A DNA stretch of 64,000 nt from Microplitis mediator (taxonomy: Eukaryota > Arthropoda > Insecta > Hymenoptera > Braconidae). Both the position numbers and the translations under genes were made by a program. Where the stretch lies: assembly GCF_029852145.1 (NCBI RefSeq), contig NC_079969.1:9858001-9922000 (forward strand), read 5' to 3'. Every line of letters starts with the position of its first letter. Position 1 is the stretch's first letter. The notes under the pieces were generated by a model that worked only from the letters and a program-made list of their open reading frames with translations, was not told where the DNA came from and made no database searches. Shown in pieces: positions 54,253-64,000 of the stretch.

Positions 54253-57200
54253 CGTCTATGTTTAGAAGAGGAACCATCTTTGCGACATTTTTTTTGTCTT
54301 TGATTGGTGGTGGGCTCGTTTGCGCGGCCCTCGTCACCCAGCATTGGGTTGAAGCTCGAGCTTGGAGGACTCCGAACCCACAAGAGAGCGCGGGAAAAAT
54401 TCACTTCGGGCTTTTGAATGGAAAGAAAGAGTTAAATGTCGCCTATGGGTGGCGCACGTATCACATTGCAGGTAATTATTGTATTAAATTAATTGTAATT
54501 ACTGAGAACAGAGAGGGGGAAGGAGGGGAAAAAATGCTAACGCAGTTTTCGGTTGAGCGCGGATAGCATTATTGTAACATGGTCATTACCCGCGAATAGG
54601 TGTACTGTGTTTTTGTAATGTAAAGTAGAAGGTAATTATTTTTTTTTTTTTAAGCAGGTGGTCAGCAATTTTTTTTACTTTTGTATATTTTTATTTAAAA
54701 TTAAAATTAAGGGTTGAATATGGGGCTTAGACAAAATTCTTCCAGCCTTTTTTTATAGGAAATTCAATTCCCTGTAGACTTGTTTCTGACAAATTTTATA
54801 AAATTTTATTTTTAATTTAGTAGGAATTTTGATTTTTAGATCGAAAAATTTTTATGAGATTTCAAACCCAGACTTCAAAAGCAATTTGTAAGTTAAATAT
54901 TGAATTTAGAAGAAATGTTGTCAAGACCTTTTTTGTAGAAAATTTAATTTCCTACAAAATTATTTAAGTACACATTTTCGAAATTTTCATTACTTTCCTC
55001 CGAATTTCCATTTAAAACAAAATTTAACCTTCTGCCACCAATTCATCTCTCCCTCTCTATCATCTCTCCTTCAAATCTCTCAGCACCCAAGCCCTTAATC
55101 CAAAAACTGCCCAATACTTTTTTGTTCCTCACTAAATTTTCTACAAAAAGATTCCCTATCACTTTCTCCTCCCGCTCGATACTTTCTCACAATTAAAATA
55201 AAATCTAAAAATAATCTGCTGGTTTTAAAATTTTGCAAACAAGTCACGTAAAAAATAAACATATGTACGTTTTCTCCAAGTGACCTTCAGTTAAACTTTC
55301 AATTATTCATATCACATAGTCATTGATCATATTGTATATATATAAACATATATTTATAAATAGTGTCCATTAAAATTCTAATCACGACCTCGGAAAAATT
55401 TTCTACGGATAAAAAGTAGAGAAATAAATTTTTTTTCTTAGAAATAAATAATTAATTACTCATAATTATAATTTGTAATTATAATTACAGTTGCTCAAAT
55501 GATTAAATCAGATCAAAATGTAATGGACTGGAGTTTATGGATATCAACTCTAATCACAACCTCACTAGCGTTAATTGCTGCGGCATTATCGGCGCTAATT
55601 GCTGTTCTAAATACAGCAACAACACCCAGAATTAAATTATTATCAGTACCTGGTGTCTATATAATCAATACTCTAACATGTAAGTAATATATCAACGCTT
55701 ATTCAATTTTTTTATCAATTAAAAAAAATTTATTTACTTCCCAGACAAATTCAGTAGCCAATTTTTCTGCTCGCGGACAAAATTCAAACCCTCATAATAT
55801 TTTAAAAAATACTCGCACAGGAGAAAAAAATTTATTTGAGAGCTTGACCTCTAGAATTTGACCCTGAAGTTAAATATATTTTAGTGGAGACTCATGTGAG
55901 TTATCAGCGAAAATTCGGTTAAAAGTCGTTAATTTTTTATTTTTGACATCCCGTGTAAAAAAAATTTGTTCCAAAAAGATTCCAAAAAAGTTCTGCATGT
56001 GGAACTTCTAAACATGAGACAGATTAGAACTTCGAATGGAACTTTTTTGGAACGTTAGTCATTTTGATGATAAATAAAAAGTTTTCATGAGTGAATTTAG
56101 AGTCAAAAAAGAACGTTCTTAGAAATTTTTGGAATTTTAATGGACATTCCAAAAAAAGTTCCATAATCACCACTTTTGGACTTTTTCGAAAGCTAAAAAA
56201 GACGTTCCAAAAACATTCAAAAATGGTTCAAAAATCGTTACTTTACAACTTATTATAGAACTAAAGTAGATGTTCTAAAAACATTCCAAAAAAGTTCCGG
56301 AATTACCACTTTTAACTTTTTATGGACTAAAAAAGGCGTTCAAAATCTTTCCAAAATCACTTCTTTTGCATCTTTTGTAGAATAAAGACGTTCCAAAAGC
56401 TTCCACAATAGTTCAAAAATCACTACTTTTGTATTTTTAATAGAACTAAAAAAAATTTTCCATAAAAAATTCCAAAAAAGTTCCACGAACGTTCTTTTTT
56501 TACTCTGAATTCGCTCATAACAACTTTTTTTTACCATCAAAATTACTAACGTTCCAAAAAAGTTCCATTCGAAGTTCTAATCTGTCTCATGTTTAGAAGT
56601 TCCATATGCGGAACTTTTTTGGAATCTTTTTGGAACGAATTTTTTTTACACGGGATATTCTAAAATTTTTTTTGTTATGAAAAAATTTTTTTTATATTTT
56701 AGGAAATCAGACGACAACAGATTTAAAAAAAAAATTTTTTTTCTTCATTTTGATCTTTTTTAATTTTTAAAAATTTTGAAAATTTCCGCGGACCGATTTT
56801 TTGGTAAAAAGTGACCGATTAATCTAAATAAAAAATTTTTTAGAATCTGAGGATAATCCACAGGGATTAAGCTTTAGAATACATTTTTTTTTCTCTATGA
56901 TTTTTTTTTTTAAATTATGGATTTGAAATTTTAATACGTGATTTTTTTTTCTTTTTGAATTAATTATTTATTTTTTATTTCTAGTAATTTTCTGTGTAAC
57001 GAGTGTCAGTACGTGGCTAGCACAATTTTACATTAAGTTATACAACAATGTGTTACCAAAAGAGGATACTGATAACATGTGGACGAGTGAAGGTTCCGCG
57101 GAGCTTGGATATTCATTTTGGTATGTTATTTTTTATTTTTTTTATTTGCATTTTTTTGTTACATTGTCTTATAACACTGGCATGTTACGCTCGACGGGTA

Positions 57201-58050
57201 ACAATGAACAAAGGGAAGAGTATAGAAACGAAAAGAAACATTCGTAATTATTAGTGAAAGTTTTGATTTTTTTTTTAAATTTTTTTCGAATAATTAATTT
57301 TTTTAAGTTATTTCATGCGTATAGTTTGATAGAGAATTTGACAAGCTTGTACACGAGTACAAACAAGGTACACTTATTTTTTGTAGTTACAAAGATATAC
57401 ATATATTTATAAATATATTAAAAAATATGTATGAATACTTTGAAAAACAACTATGGATTGTGGGTACTCGTTTGAAAGGGCATTCAATTCTTTATCAAAA
57501 TATTTAGTGCAAAATTAGAAAAAAAAAAATTGTGGGGGTAAAATGGGCTAGTAATTTTTTTAATGTTCTTGAGAGTATAGAAAATTAAATGCCCTTTTAA
57601 ACGAGTACCAACGAGCCAAGGTTATTTTTAGTATCAAAAACACAAAGACGTTGATATTGATAAATATGAAGTAATGTGTATGAGTGCATTAGTAATTATA
57701 AAAAATAAGTATGGCTTGTTGGTACTCGTTTAAAAAGGCATTGAATTCTCTATTGAATCACACTATCGATTAATAAATATTCCAGCTCTGTACAAAAATA
57801 ACTATGATATTTACGAGCGATGAGCAATAAATGTAAATTAATTTACTGAATTATAGTTTTATAAAATTCTTGGTATTGTTTTAATTATAATAATAATTAA
57901 TTTGAACTCAGGATGGTAGTGAGTGCCGGGGTTGTTCACCTTATCAGTATCGCTCTGGTTGGCTGGGGATCAGGAAGAGTTAAAGATGACCGCATCGAGC
58001 ACATACCAGCTCTCGAAGAAAAAACAGCTGCTGCCATAATGCTTTATTAA
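54249..58050 (+). CDS. Clarin-type four-pass membrane protein B
   Basis: Exons 54249-54471, 55491-55679, 56985-57120, 57912-58050; 228 residues. TM1 is GTIFATFFLSLIGGGLVCAA, followed by TQHWVEARAWR, a clarin/claudin-like W motif, and HFGLLNGKKELNVAYGW. TM2 is WISTLITTSLALIAAALSAL. TM3 is LIFCVTSVSTWLAQFYIKLY. TM4 is VVSAGVVHLISIALVGWGSG. I recognise it as the conserved insect clarin-like protein. The start at 54249 is supported by the basic MTSMFRRG opening. The last intron splits Trp in the same phase as in gene A. Intron 2 has a 709-base palindromic element, intron 3 two GAGTACC hairpins. Probably a surface or contact-site scaffold, by analogy to vertebrate clarins. Confidence 0.83.
55948..56656. 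mobile_element. Palindromic element ATCCCGTGTAAAAAAAA
   Basis: Long arms: 'atcccgtgtaaaaaaaattt' pairs with 'aattttttttacacgggat', and 'acatgagacagattagaac' with 'gttctaatctgtctcatgt'. The interior repeats GTTCCAAAAA and TTTTTGGAAC. In intron 2 of gene B. Confidence 0.8.
57324..57765. repeat. Two GAGTACC-family hairpins in intron 3 of gene B
   Basis: 57324-57500 ('gtacacgagtacaaac' against 'gggtactcgtttgaaagggc') and 57575-57765 ('gcccttttaaacgagtacca' against 'tggtactcgtttaaaaaggc'). Confidence 0.65.
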
Positions 58051-58743
58051 TTATAAATGCTTATAAATATTAAGATATTTAAATGAAAAAAGAATTTAAT
58101 GTAAAAATATTAAAAAAAAAAAGCCATTTGTTATAAAAAAATTGCTTACAAATTGCCAATTTAAATAAGTATTAAATTAATGTATTTTTTTATAATGTAC
58201 CTACAAATTTTTTATAAAATAAATAACTTTACAAAATGGACGTCACTCTATTTCTTATTTTTCGCAAAATGGCGAAACTGTTTTTTTCTGACAGCTGACT
58301 TGAACTCAAAATTAAAATTATGGCCGAACAATTGAATTAATGTAAGAAATTAATGAACATTTTTTTTTAGAGAATTGAATTTTCTATAAATTTTGTCATT
58401 TACATTTTTCCTATAACTTTGATACTTTAGCCATAAATTTAAAATTAAATGTTAGAAAATAATTTTCGTAGAATTTTAATATAAGTTCCAAGGTAATAAT
58501 AATCAAATTATTAATCGATTTGTAATCAATTTACATGCAATAGATTTTAATTATCTAAAGCAATTTCAAAAGAATTTTTTAAGCCAATCTGAGAGTATTT
58601 ACCTCATTTAGATCATGAGATAAATAATAATTGATTTGAAAGTTTGAATCTTTCAATTTTCCCGCAGAAATTGAAAATTCAGTGGGTGCATTCTGAAATG
58701 CGCTGCGAGCAGCTGTAGCGTAGCGAATTTCAAAATGCACCCT
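58051..58743. other. Intergenic 3' flank of gene B
   Basis: AT-rich; AATAAA near 58219. No repeat recognised. Confidence 0.4.
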
Positions 58744-60235
58744 TATTAATAATTCTTATTACTTGCGCGGTAAATTTAAATATTTGAAAAACAAATTATT
58801 AGAAATTGGAGAAAACTATAAAATCGTACGTCAAAATGAAATGGCGACAGAATATGATAGAAAAATATTGAAAAAATTAAAAAAAAACACACAAGTGTTT
58901 GAAGAAACCTGGGTGGGGAAATAATATGCAGAAGGGTGTTCTAATTGGAGATTTAATTTAAATTTCTCCAAGTGCATTGCAGCTAAAAAAACGTCACTTA
59001 ACTGCTATTTCCCACCAGACGATGACAGACAATTTCGCTCAGGAACTTGGAAGATATCAGCATCAGCAATTCACAATACTTTACACTAGCACTGAACACT
59101 CAGCACTTAACTAAACCATAGACACTTTGCAGAATTTAAATTAAAAAAAGATAAATTCTCCAATCACTGCACAATTTTACACGACTTAACTGCAATGCTG
59201 TGTTTTAATTCAAATGTGAAGATGGAACGTTGAATACAGCAACGTGCAGTAGCGCCAATTTGGCGCGAAATTTCAAAATTGAAATTTTATAATTTTATTA
59301 ATATTTATTTGTGTCAATAATTATATTAATTAGACTACAAAATAAATGTTTATTTTCATTAATAATTTATTAATTATTCTCATCACTTACGCGGTAAATT
59401 TTAATATTTGAAAAATAAATTATTGGAAATTGAAGAAAACCAAAAATTGTACGTCAAAATAAAATCGCAACAGAAAATAATTGAAAAATATGAAAAAAAT
59501 TTAAAAAAAAAAACACGCAAGTGTTTGAACAAACCTTGGTGGGGAAATAATATGCAGAAGGGTTTCCTAATACACTTGGAGATTTAATTAAAATTGCTCC
59601 AAGTGCATTGCAGCTAAAAAAAACGTCACTTAACTGCTACTTCCCACCAGACGATGCCGGATGATTTTGCTCAGGAACTTGTAGGTTATCAGCATCAGCA
59701 ATTCGCAACACTTTACACTAGCACTGAACACTCAACATTTAATGACACCACAGATACTTTGCACAATTTAAATTTTACAAACACTGCACATTTTAATTAA
59801 ACAATCACTCTGAGTAATAAATTTTATGGATGATTCCGCGAATTAACTGCAATACTGTGTTTCAATTCAAACGTAAAGAAGGATCTCGACTACTACTGTC
59901 GTTGTCGATGATACTGACTGCCGCTATTGGACCGCCAGTTGATACAAAGTAATCGATTTTGCGATTCATTCTCCCACCCCCCACTTAAGCAAAAATTTCA
60001 ACGTTGACTACAGTGACGCGCTGTAGCGCCATCTTGCCGCGAAATTTCAAAATTGAAATTTAATTATTATATTAAAATTTATTTGTGTCAATAATTATAA
60101 TCATTAGACTAAAAAGTGTACTCGAAATTTTTTATTTTCATCAATAATTTATTAATTATTCTCATTAGTTGCGCAGTGAATTTAGATACATGTATTCAAA
60201 AAATAAGTTATTACCCAGTAGCGCCAACTGGCGGC
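58744..60235 (+). repeat. Tandem duplication, units of 622 and 783 bp plus a partial third
   Basis: Units start at 58744, 59366 and 60149 with 'ttattaattattctcat' or close variants. Shared parts: 'cgtcacttaactgcta', 'cccaccagacgatg', 'acactttacactagcact', 'gtagcgcca' and 'gcgaaatttcaaaattgaaa'. Unit 2 has an extra ~150-base insert. Non-coding; lies directly upstream of Nup42. Confidence 0.75.
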
Positions 60236-60423
60236 AGTTTTAAATGATGATTTCTTTAGGAAGATGGGAGTGGGGATAGAAGTCAGTGGAAATGGTGGAA
60301 ATTTATTAGTAAACACAACAGTTGCGCGAAGTTATGTGTAACGTTTGGCACGTGGCCCAATATTATTGAACTGATAATTAATTATTTATGTATTTAATTA
60401 CATAATTAAACTGAATAATAAAA

Positions 60424-62890
60424 ATGGTTGTATGTAAATATTATCAACAAGGGACTTGTAGATACGGACAAAGTTGTCGATTTGATCATACAAACAATTT
60501 TGGTAATTATTATTATCGTTAGTAAAACTGAAATTAAAAAATTTGGTTAACAAATTTTTTTTTTTAATTTTAGGACGTCAAGGAAACGAAAAATATGGTG
60601 AAAGTAAGAGTGTTGTGTGAGTAACATCAAAATACTTAATTCACTTTCTAATACTAAGTAGTTTTTTTTAAAGCTGATGTAAAAAAAAATAAAATATGAC
60701 ACTGAGGTTCAATAGGAAATTCAATGCGATTTCAAACGAGTACCAACAAAATGAGGTTATTTTTTAAAAAATATGAAATGTTATATATGTGATATTAAGA
60801 ATGTAAATTTATGTGTGTTGTTAAAGAAAAATATGTATGGGTTGTGGGTATTCGTTTGAGAGCATCAACTCCTGTTTAAAAGCTACAAGACTTTTTCAAA
60901 TTTTTTTTGAAGATTGAGAGTAAGAAGATTTTTTTTTGACGAGTTGTTGCATAGATAATTTTAAGAGCTAGCTATCACATTAGTACTAATGCACTGAATT
61001 AATTTTCAATATTTATTGAGATATACATATGTTTATATTAATGTATATATATTTGGGCGAATGGAAGATAAGTATGGTTTGTTGGTACTCATTCGAAAGA
61101 ACTTTGAATTTTCTGTTAACTGTCATTATCTATTTTATCCTAAGCATCAGTAGAGGTGTATGCCTTACGCTTTCAATCTCCATGTTTTACAAATTATTTA
61201 TTTTTCAATAGACTAGGAGTAGCTGAAGAAGTGTTAACTGCCGAACGAGGTGGACAATGGCCGCTGTCGTGTTTCGGGCCATTCAAAGAGCAACCATCCA
61301 TCCCAGGGTTCGAAGACGTGTCACCAGAAGAAGTACGCTGGGAAATGTATCAAGCCCAAAAAAACAACACCGTCGAGCAAACAAAGCAGCAGTTCCAACA
61401 GTTGTGCCAAGACGCCATTTCCAGGCGCAACGTTCTCAAAAACCCGACTCGCGAAACCGCGGCCATGCTTGAGAAGCTTCAAAAAGGAACGACTGACTCC
61501 AACAACAGTTTTTTACGCAGCACTCTTTTTACTCCGCCCGCCAATTCCTCTTCCAGCATCTTCGGCGCTTCCCAATCAAATCCATTTACCACTCGGAATT
61601 TTACTCCCACCACAAATTCACTCTTCGCTTCTTCTACCGCGACATCAACGTCATCTATTTTTGGCACAAAACCTTTCGGGATGACCAAGCCCTCGCTTTT
61701 TGGCGGCGCTAATACACAGCAGGCGCCATTTGCTGCTCAGTCTGGACAAAATATATTCGGAGCAGCCCCCGCGGGCACCAATACAGCTCCCAGTATTTTT
61801 GGTGCAGCAAATACAGCAAATACAGCTAACGCTAATACATTTGGCAATACATTTACGTCAACTGCACCGACAAATTTATTCACAAGCAGCAGCGCCACTC
61901 CAGCTCCAGGAATATTTTCAAATACATTAAATACAAGCAGCACATTGGCCAGCAATACATTATTTGGACAGACAAAAAATACAGCAGCATTTGGTGGCGC
62001 TCCTGTATTTGGCAGTACCTCGACATTTGGAAATACTGGGTTGTTTAATAAACCTAATACGGGTGTATTCAGTACCAATACAGGTGCTAATACATTTGGT
62101 ACAAATACAGGCGGAAATACGGCTAATAGTACATTTGGAGGGAATACAGGTGCAAATACATTTGGAACAAATACAGGTAATATTTAGTTTTTTTATTGTT
62201 AACTGAGATATTAAATACTAATAATACGTGTAAAAATAATACAAGAAATACATTTCGTAAATGATACAGGTTCTAATACATTTGGAACTAATACAGCCCC
62301 TAATGCATTTGGAGCAAATACAGGTTCTAATACATTTGCCAACAATACTGGATCTAATACATTTGCACCGAATACAGGTAATTAATTTCAATGATAATTA
62401 ATATACAAAATATTGACAATACATATTATTCAATATTAATAATACATTTTAAAATACTACAGGTGCCAATACATTCGGAAATGGACAAAATACATTTTTC
62501 AGTAGCTCAGGAAATTCGCCACCAACTACCAATTTCAGTACACCATTTTCACAGCCATTTAATACAGGTTCTAATACATTTGGAATAAATACAAGTGCCG
62601 GCGGTGAAGGTGCTGGCGGTAATACGACCACTACTACAGCTAATACAGGAGCTATAAGTAGTAATCCTTTTGCACCGACTGGACAAACTTTTGCTAACAA
62701 TCCTTTTGGAACTGGAACTGTAGCTGGAACTGGAACTGGAACTGGACCCTTTGGAACATCAGCTAATATTGATACCAGCTGTTATACGCCGATGGACGAA
62801 CTAACGGAGGAAGAAAAGAATATCTACTCCGCGGATAAATTTTTGTTTAAAAAAGTACCTCTAAGGCCGCCTAGTATTGAAATAAGATAA
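60424..62890 (+). CDS. Nup42: Nucleoporin Nup42 (NUPL2 / CG1), FG-repeat
   Basis: Exons 60424-60502, 60574-60616, 61212-62176, 62270-62377, 62463-62890; 540 residues. It works at the cytoplasmic face of the nuclear pore in mRNA export with Gle1. Exon 1 is a CCCH zinc finger (CKYYQQGTCRYGQSCRFDH, C-x7-C-x5-C-x3-H). Exon 3 begins with the family block GGQWPLSCFGPFKE and PGFEDVSPEEVRWEMY. About 270 residues follow of FG-type repeats (SIFG, NTFG, NTGANTFGTNTG). The C-terminus DELTEEEKNIYSADKFLFKK-VPLRPP is the typical Gle1-binding end. Introns 3 and 4 (93 and 85 bases) both fall at ACA-G|GT inside the Asn-Thr-Gly repeat. Exon 2 end (GT|GTGAGT) was chosen by phase. Confidence 0.85.
60704..61125. 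repeat. Two GAGTACC-family hairpins in Nup42 intron 2
   Basis: 60704-60880 ('gatttcaaacgagtaccaac' against 'gtgggtattcgtttgagagc') and a weaker pair at about 60950-61125 whose right half ('gttggtactcattcgaaag') is clear. Confidence 0.55.
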
Positions 62891-63066
62891 TTATGTATTT
62901 CTTTCTTCTTGCAAATGTAAATATTCTGATACTTTTAATGGATATAACTAAGTTTATTTAATAACAATAGGTTCAATTTATTGTGGCTTCAAATTCTCTT
63001 CATATTAAATATCTTATATTTATTTTACCACTTAGAATTATTGAAATTAAATTATGTGGGTTGAGT

Positions 63067-63218
63067 CGTGCGGTAAATTTCTGCTAGTTTGAGTACCCAC
63101 ATCACTATATTAAAAAAAAAATTTTTTTTCAAAAAAAATAAAAAAATTTTGAAAATTTCACATTATCTAAAATGAGTCAAGTGGGTACTCAAACTAGCGG
63201 AAATTTACCACTCTGTAA
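63067..63218. mobile_element. Hairpin element GCGGTAAATTTCTGCTAG
   Basis: 'ggtaaatttctgctagtttg' pairs with 'caaactagcggaaatttacc', and 'agtacccac' with 'gtgggtact'; poly-A/T loop. A second left half begins near 63918 and runs to the window edge. Confidence 0.7.
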
Positions 63219-63556
63219 TGTACTGCTGTTGATTTTTTTTTACGAAATTAAAGATGTAATAGTAAAATAAAGGAAAGTCATTTTTGAAATAATTTTTTAT
63301 TACTAATTATTTTCATTAGTCATAAACAAAAAATAAGAAGGGAAACATTAAAATGCTGATGGTATTTGTAGTGTTAGAAACAATCAAAAAAAAAGTTCAT
63401 GTGAATTCATCGACAAGAGCTGAGTAATTAAAAACAGCGTGAATACAGTAACGATTTAAAGTTTTGAACAAAATGACAGATTAAAATAAATTATTACTTT
63501 TATATTTATTTATTATTTCACTAAATTTTAATATTTATTAATATAATAATGAAAAA

Positions 63557-64000
63557 ATGCAAACAAATACGCGAACTTGCACGCGATATTTCAACAGGCC
63601 GGTGATTATTGTTCCTTCTGATAATATTCGGTTGTGTAAAAAACCATTAAATGGTACAACAACCACTGGAAGTTCTTATATTTATCATGGAGGTTACAGA
63701 CCAGTTTGTAATTTTAAACCAAAATCAAATTACGTACGTAGTGAAGCTGTATCGGCTAGTGATACCACACATAAGCTGAGTTACCAGCCATTCCCGATAG
63801 AGAGACGAGAAAAATTACCTTGGGCTCAGAAAAAAGTTTACAGGTACTGTAGTTTTTTAGTTATTTGAATTTTGAAAATTTTTTTTGACTCAAAATTATA
63901 AGGATGGTGTAGAGAGATAAATTTTCGTTAATTTGAGTACCCACATCGATAGGTTTTAAAAAAATATATTTTATATATATATTTGGAATATAAACATATG
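63557..64000 (+). CDS. Probable SAXO (FAM154)-type microtubule protein, first exon only
   Basis: Exon 63557-63843 (95 codons plus AG, donor GTACTG); the rest lies outside the window. MQTNTRTCTRYFNRPV, YHGGYRPVCNFKPKSNYVRS, then TTHKLSYQPFPIERREKLPW and AQKKVYR. The spacing of 'T(T)xK/xSYQPF...KLPWA' resembles the Mn-type repeats of stabilizer of axonemal microtubules proteins. An N-terminal Cys-rich start also fits SAXO. Recognition is by motif feel, not alignment. An earlier ATG at 63549 is in another frame that soon stops. Confidence 0.45.

Noticed and set aside
61257..62700. ORFs in other frames over the Nup42 FG region, including minus-strand Val/Pro-rich ones
   Set aside because: Shadows of the repeat-coding exons.
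1..64000. CRISPR arrays, operons, bacterial promoters, viral genes
   Set aside because: The many repeats are inverted and irregular, with no regular spacers; genes have eukaryotic introns; no viral protein recognised.

Overview
Nuclear DNA of an insect: AT-rich, intron-containing genes, no bacterial features. The tandem array of 7tm_6 odorant receptors points to Hymenoptera. A dispersed family of about 900 bases (units at 4158, 6883 and 16965), which I recall as common in braconid wasps, suggests a braconid parasitoid. The family-level guess is inference only.

Layout. (1) 1-40560: six complete odorant receptor (OR) genes, all on +, head to tail. I call them OR1 to OR6 in window order. Each has five coding exons with the same intron phases (2, 2, 0, 0). 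Exon 4 is 156 bases in all six, and exon 5 is 42 bases. Predicted lengths are 384, 385, 384 (427 from an upstream ATG), 380, 385 and 382 residues. Each gene has its own conserved upstream block of about 500-600 bases with a TATA-like CATAAATAAT box, so each is probably transcribed separately. OR2, OR4 and OR5 are stretched by introns packed with short inverted-repeat elements, often nested several deep. (2) 36815-37271 and 42485-43166: relics of two retrotransposons, an R2-type endonuclease-like domain and a copia RNase H. (3) 43558-47199: a magnesium-dependent phosphatase 1-like gene that looks decayed. (4) 47563-58050: two tandem four-pass membrane genes of the clarin/claudin type. The second has a long leader containing an ORF without an AUG. 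(5) 58744-60235: a tandemly repeated non-coding block. (6) 60424-62890: Nup42, an FG-repeat nucleoporin with a CCCH finger. (7) 63557 to the edge: the first exon of a probable SAXO-type microtubule protein.

How the parts relate. The ORs would work in olfactory neuron dendrites as ligand-binding partners of the co-receptor Orco, which is not in this window. The genes from 43 kb on are unrelated housekeeping or membrane genes. The most unusual material is the non-coding DNA: at least fifteen inverted-repeat families, with insertions nested inside one another, which allows insertion order and empty sites to be read directly.

Exon borders were set by hand from reading frame, phase and GT/AG signals. 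No alignment or transcript evidence was available.
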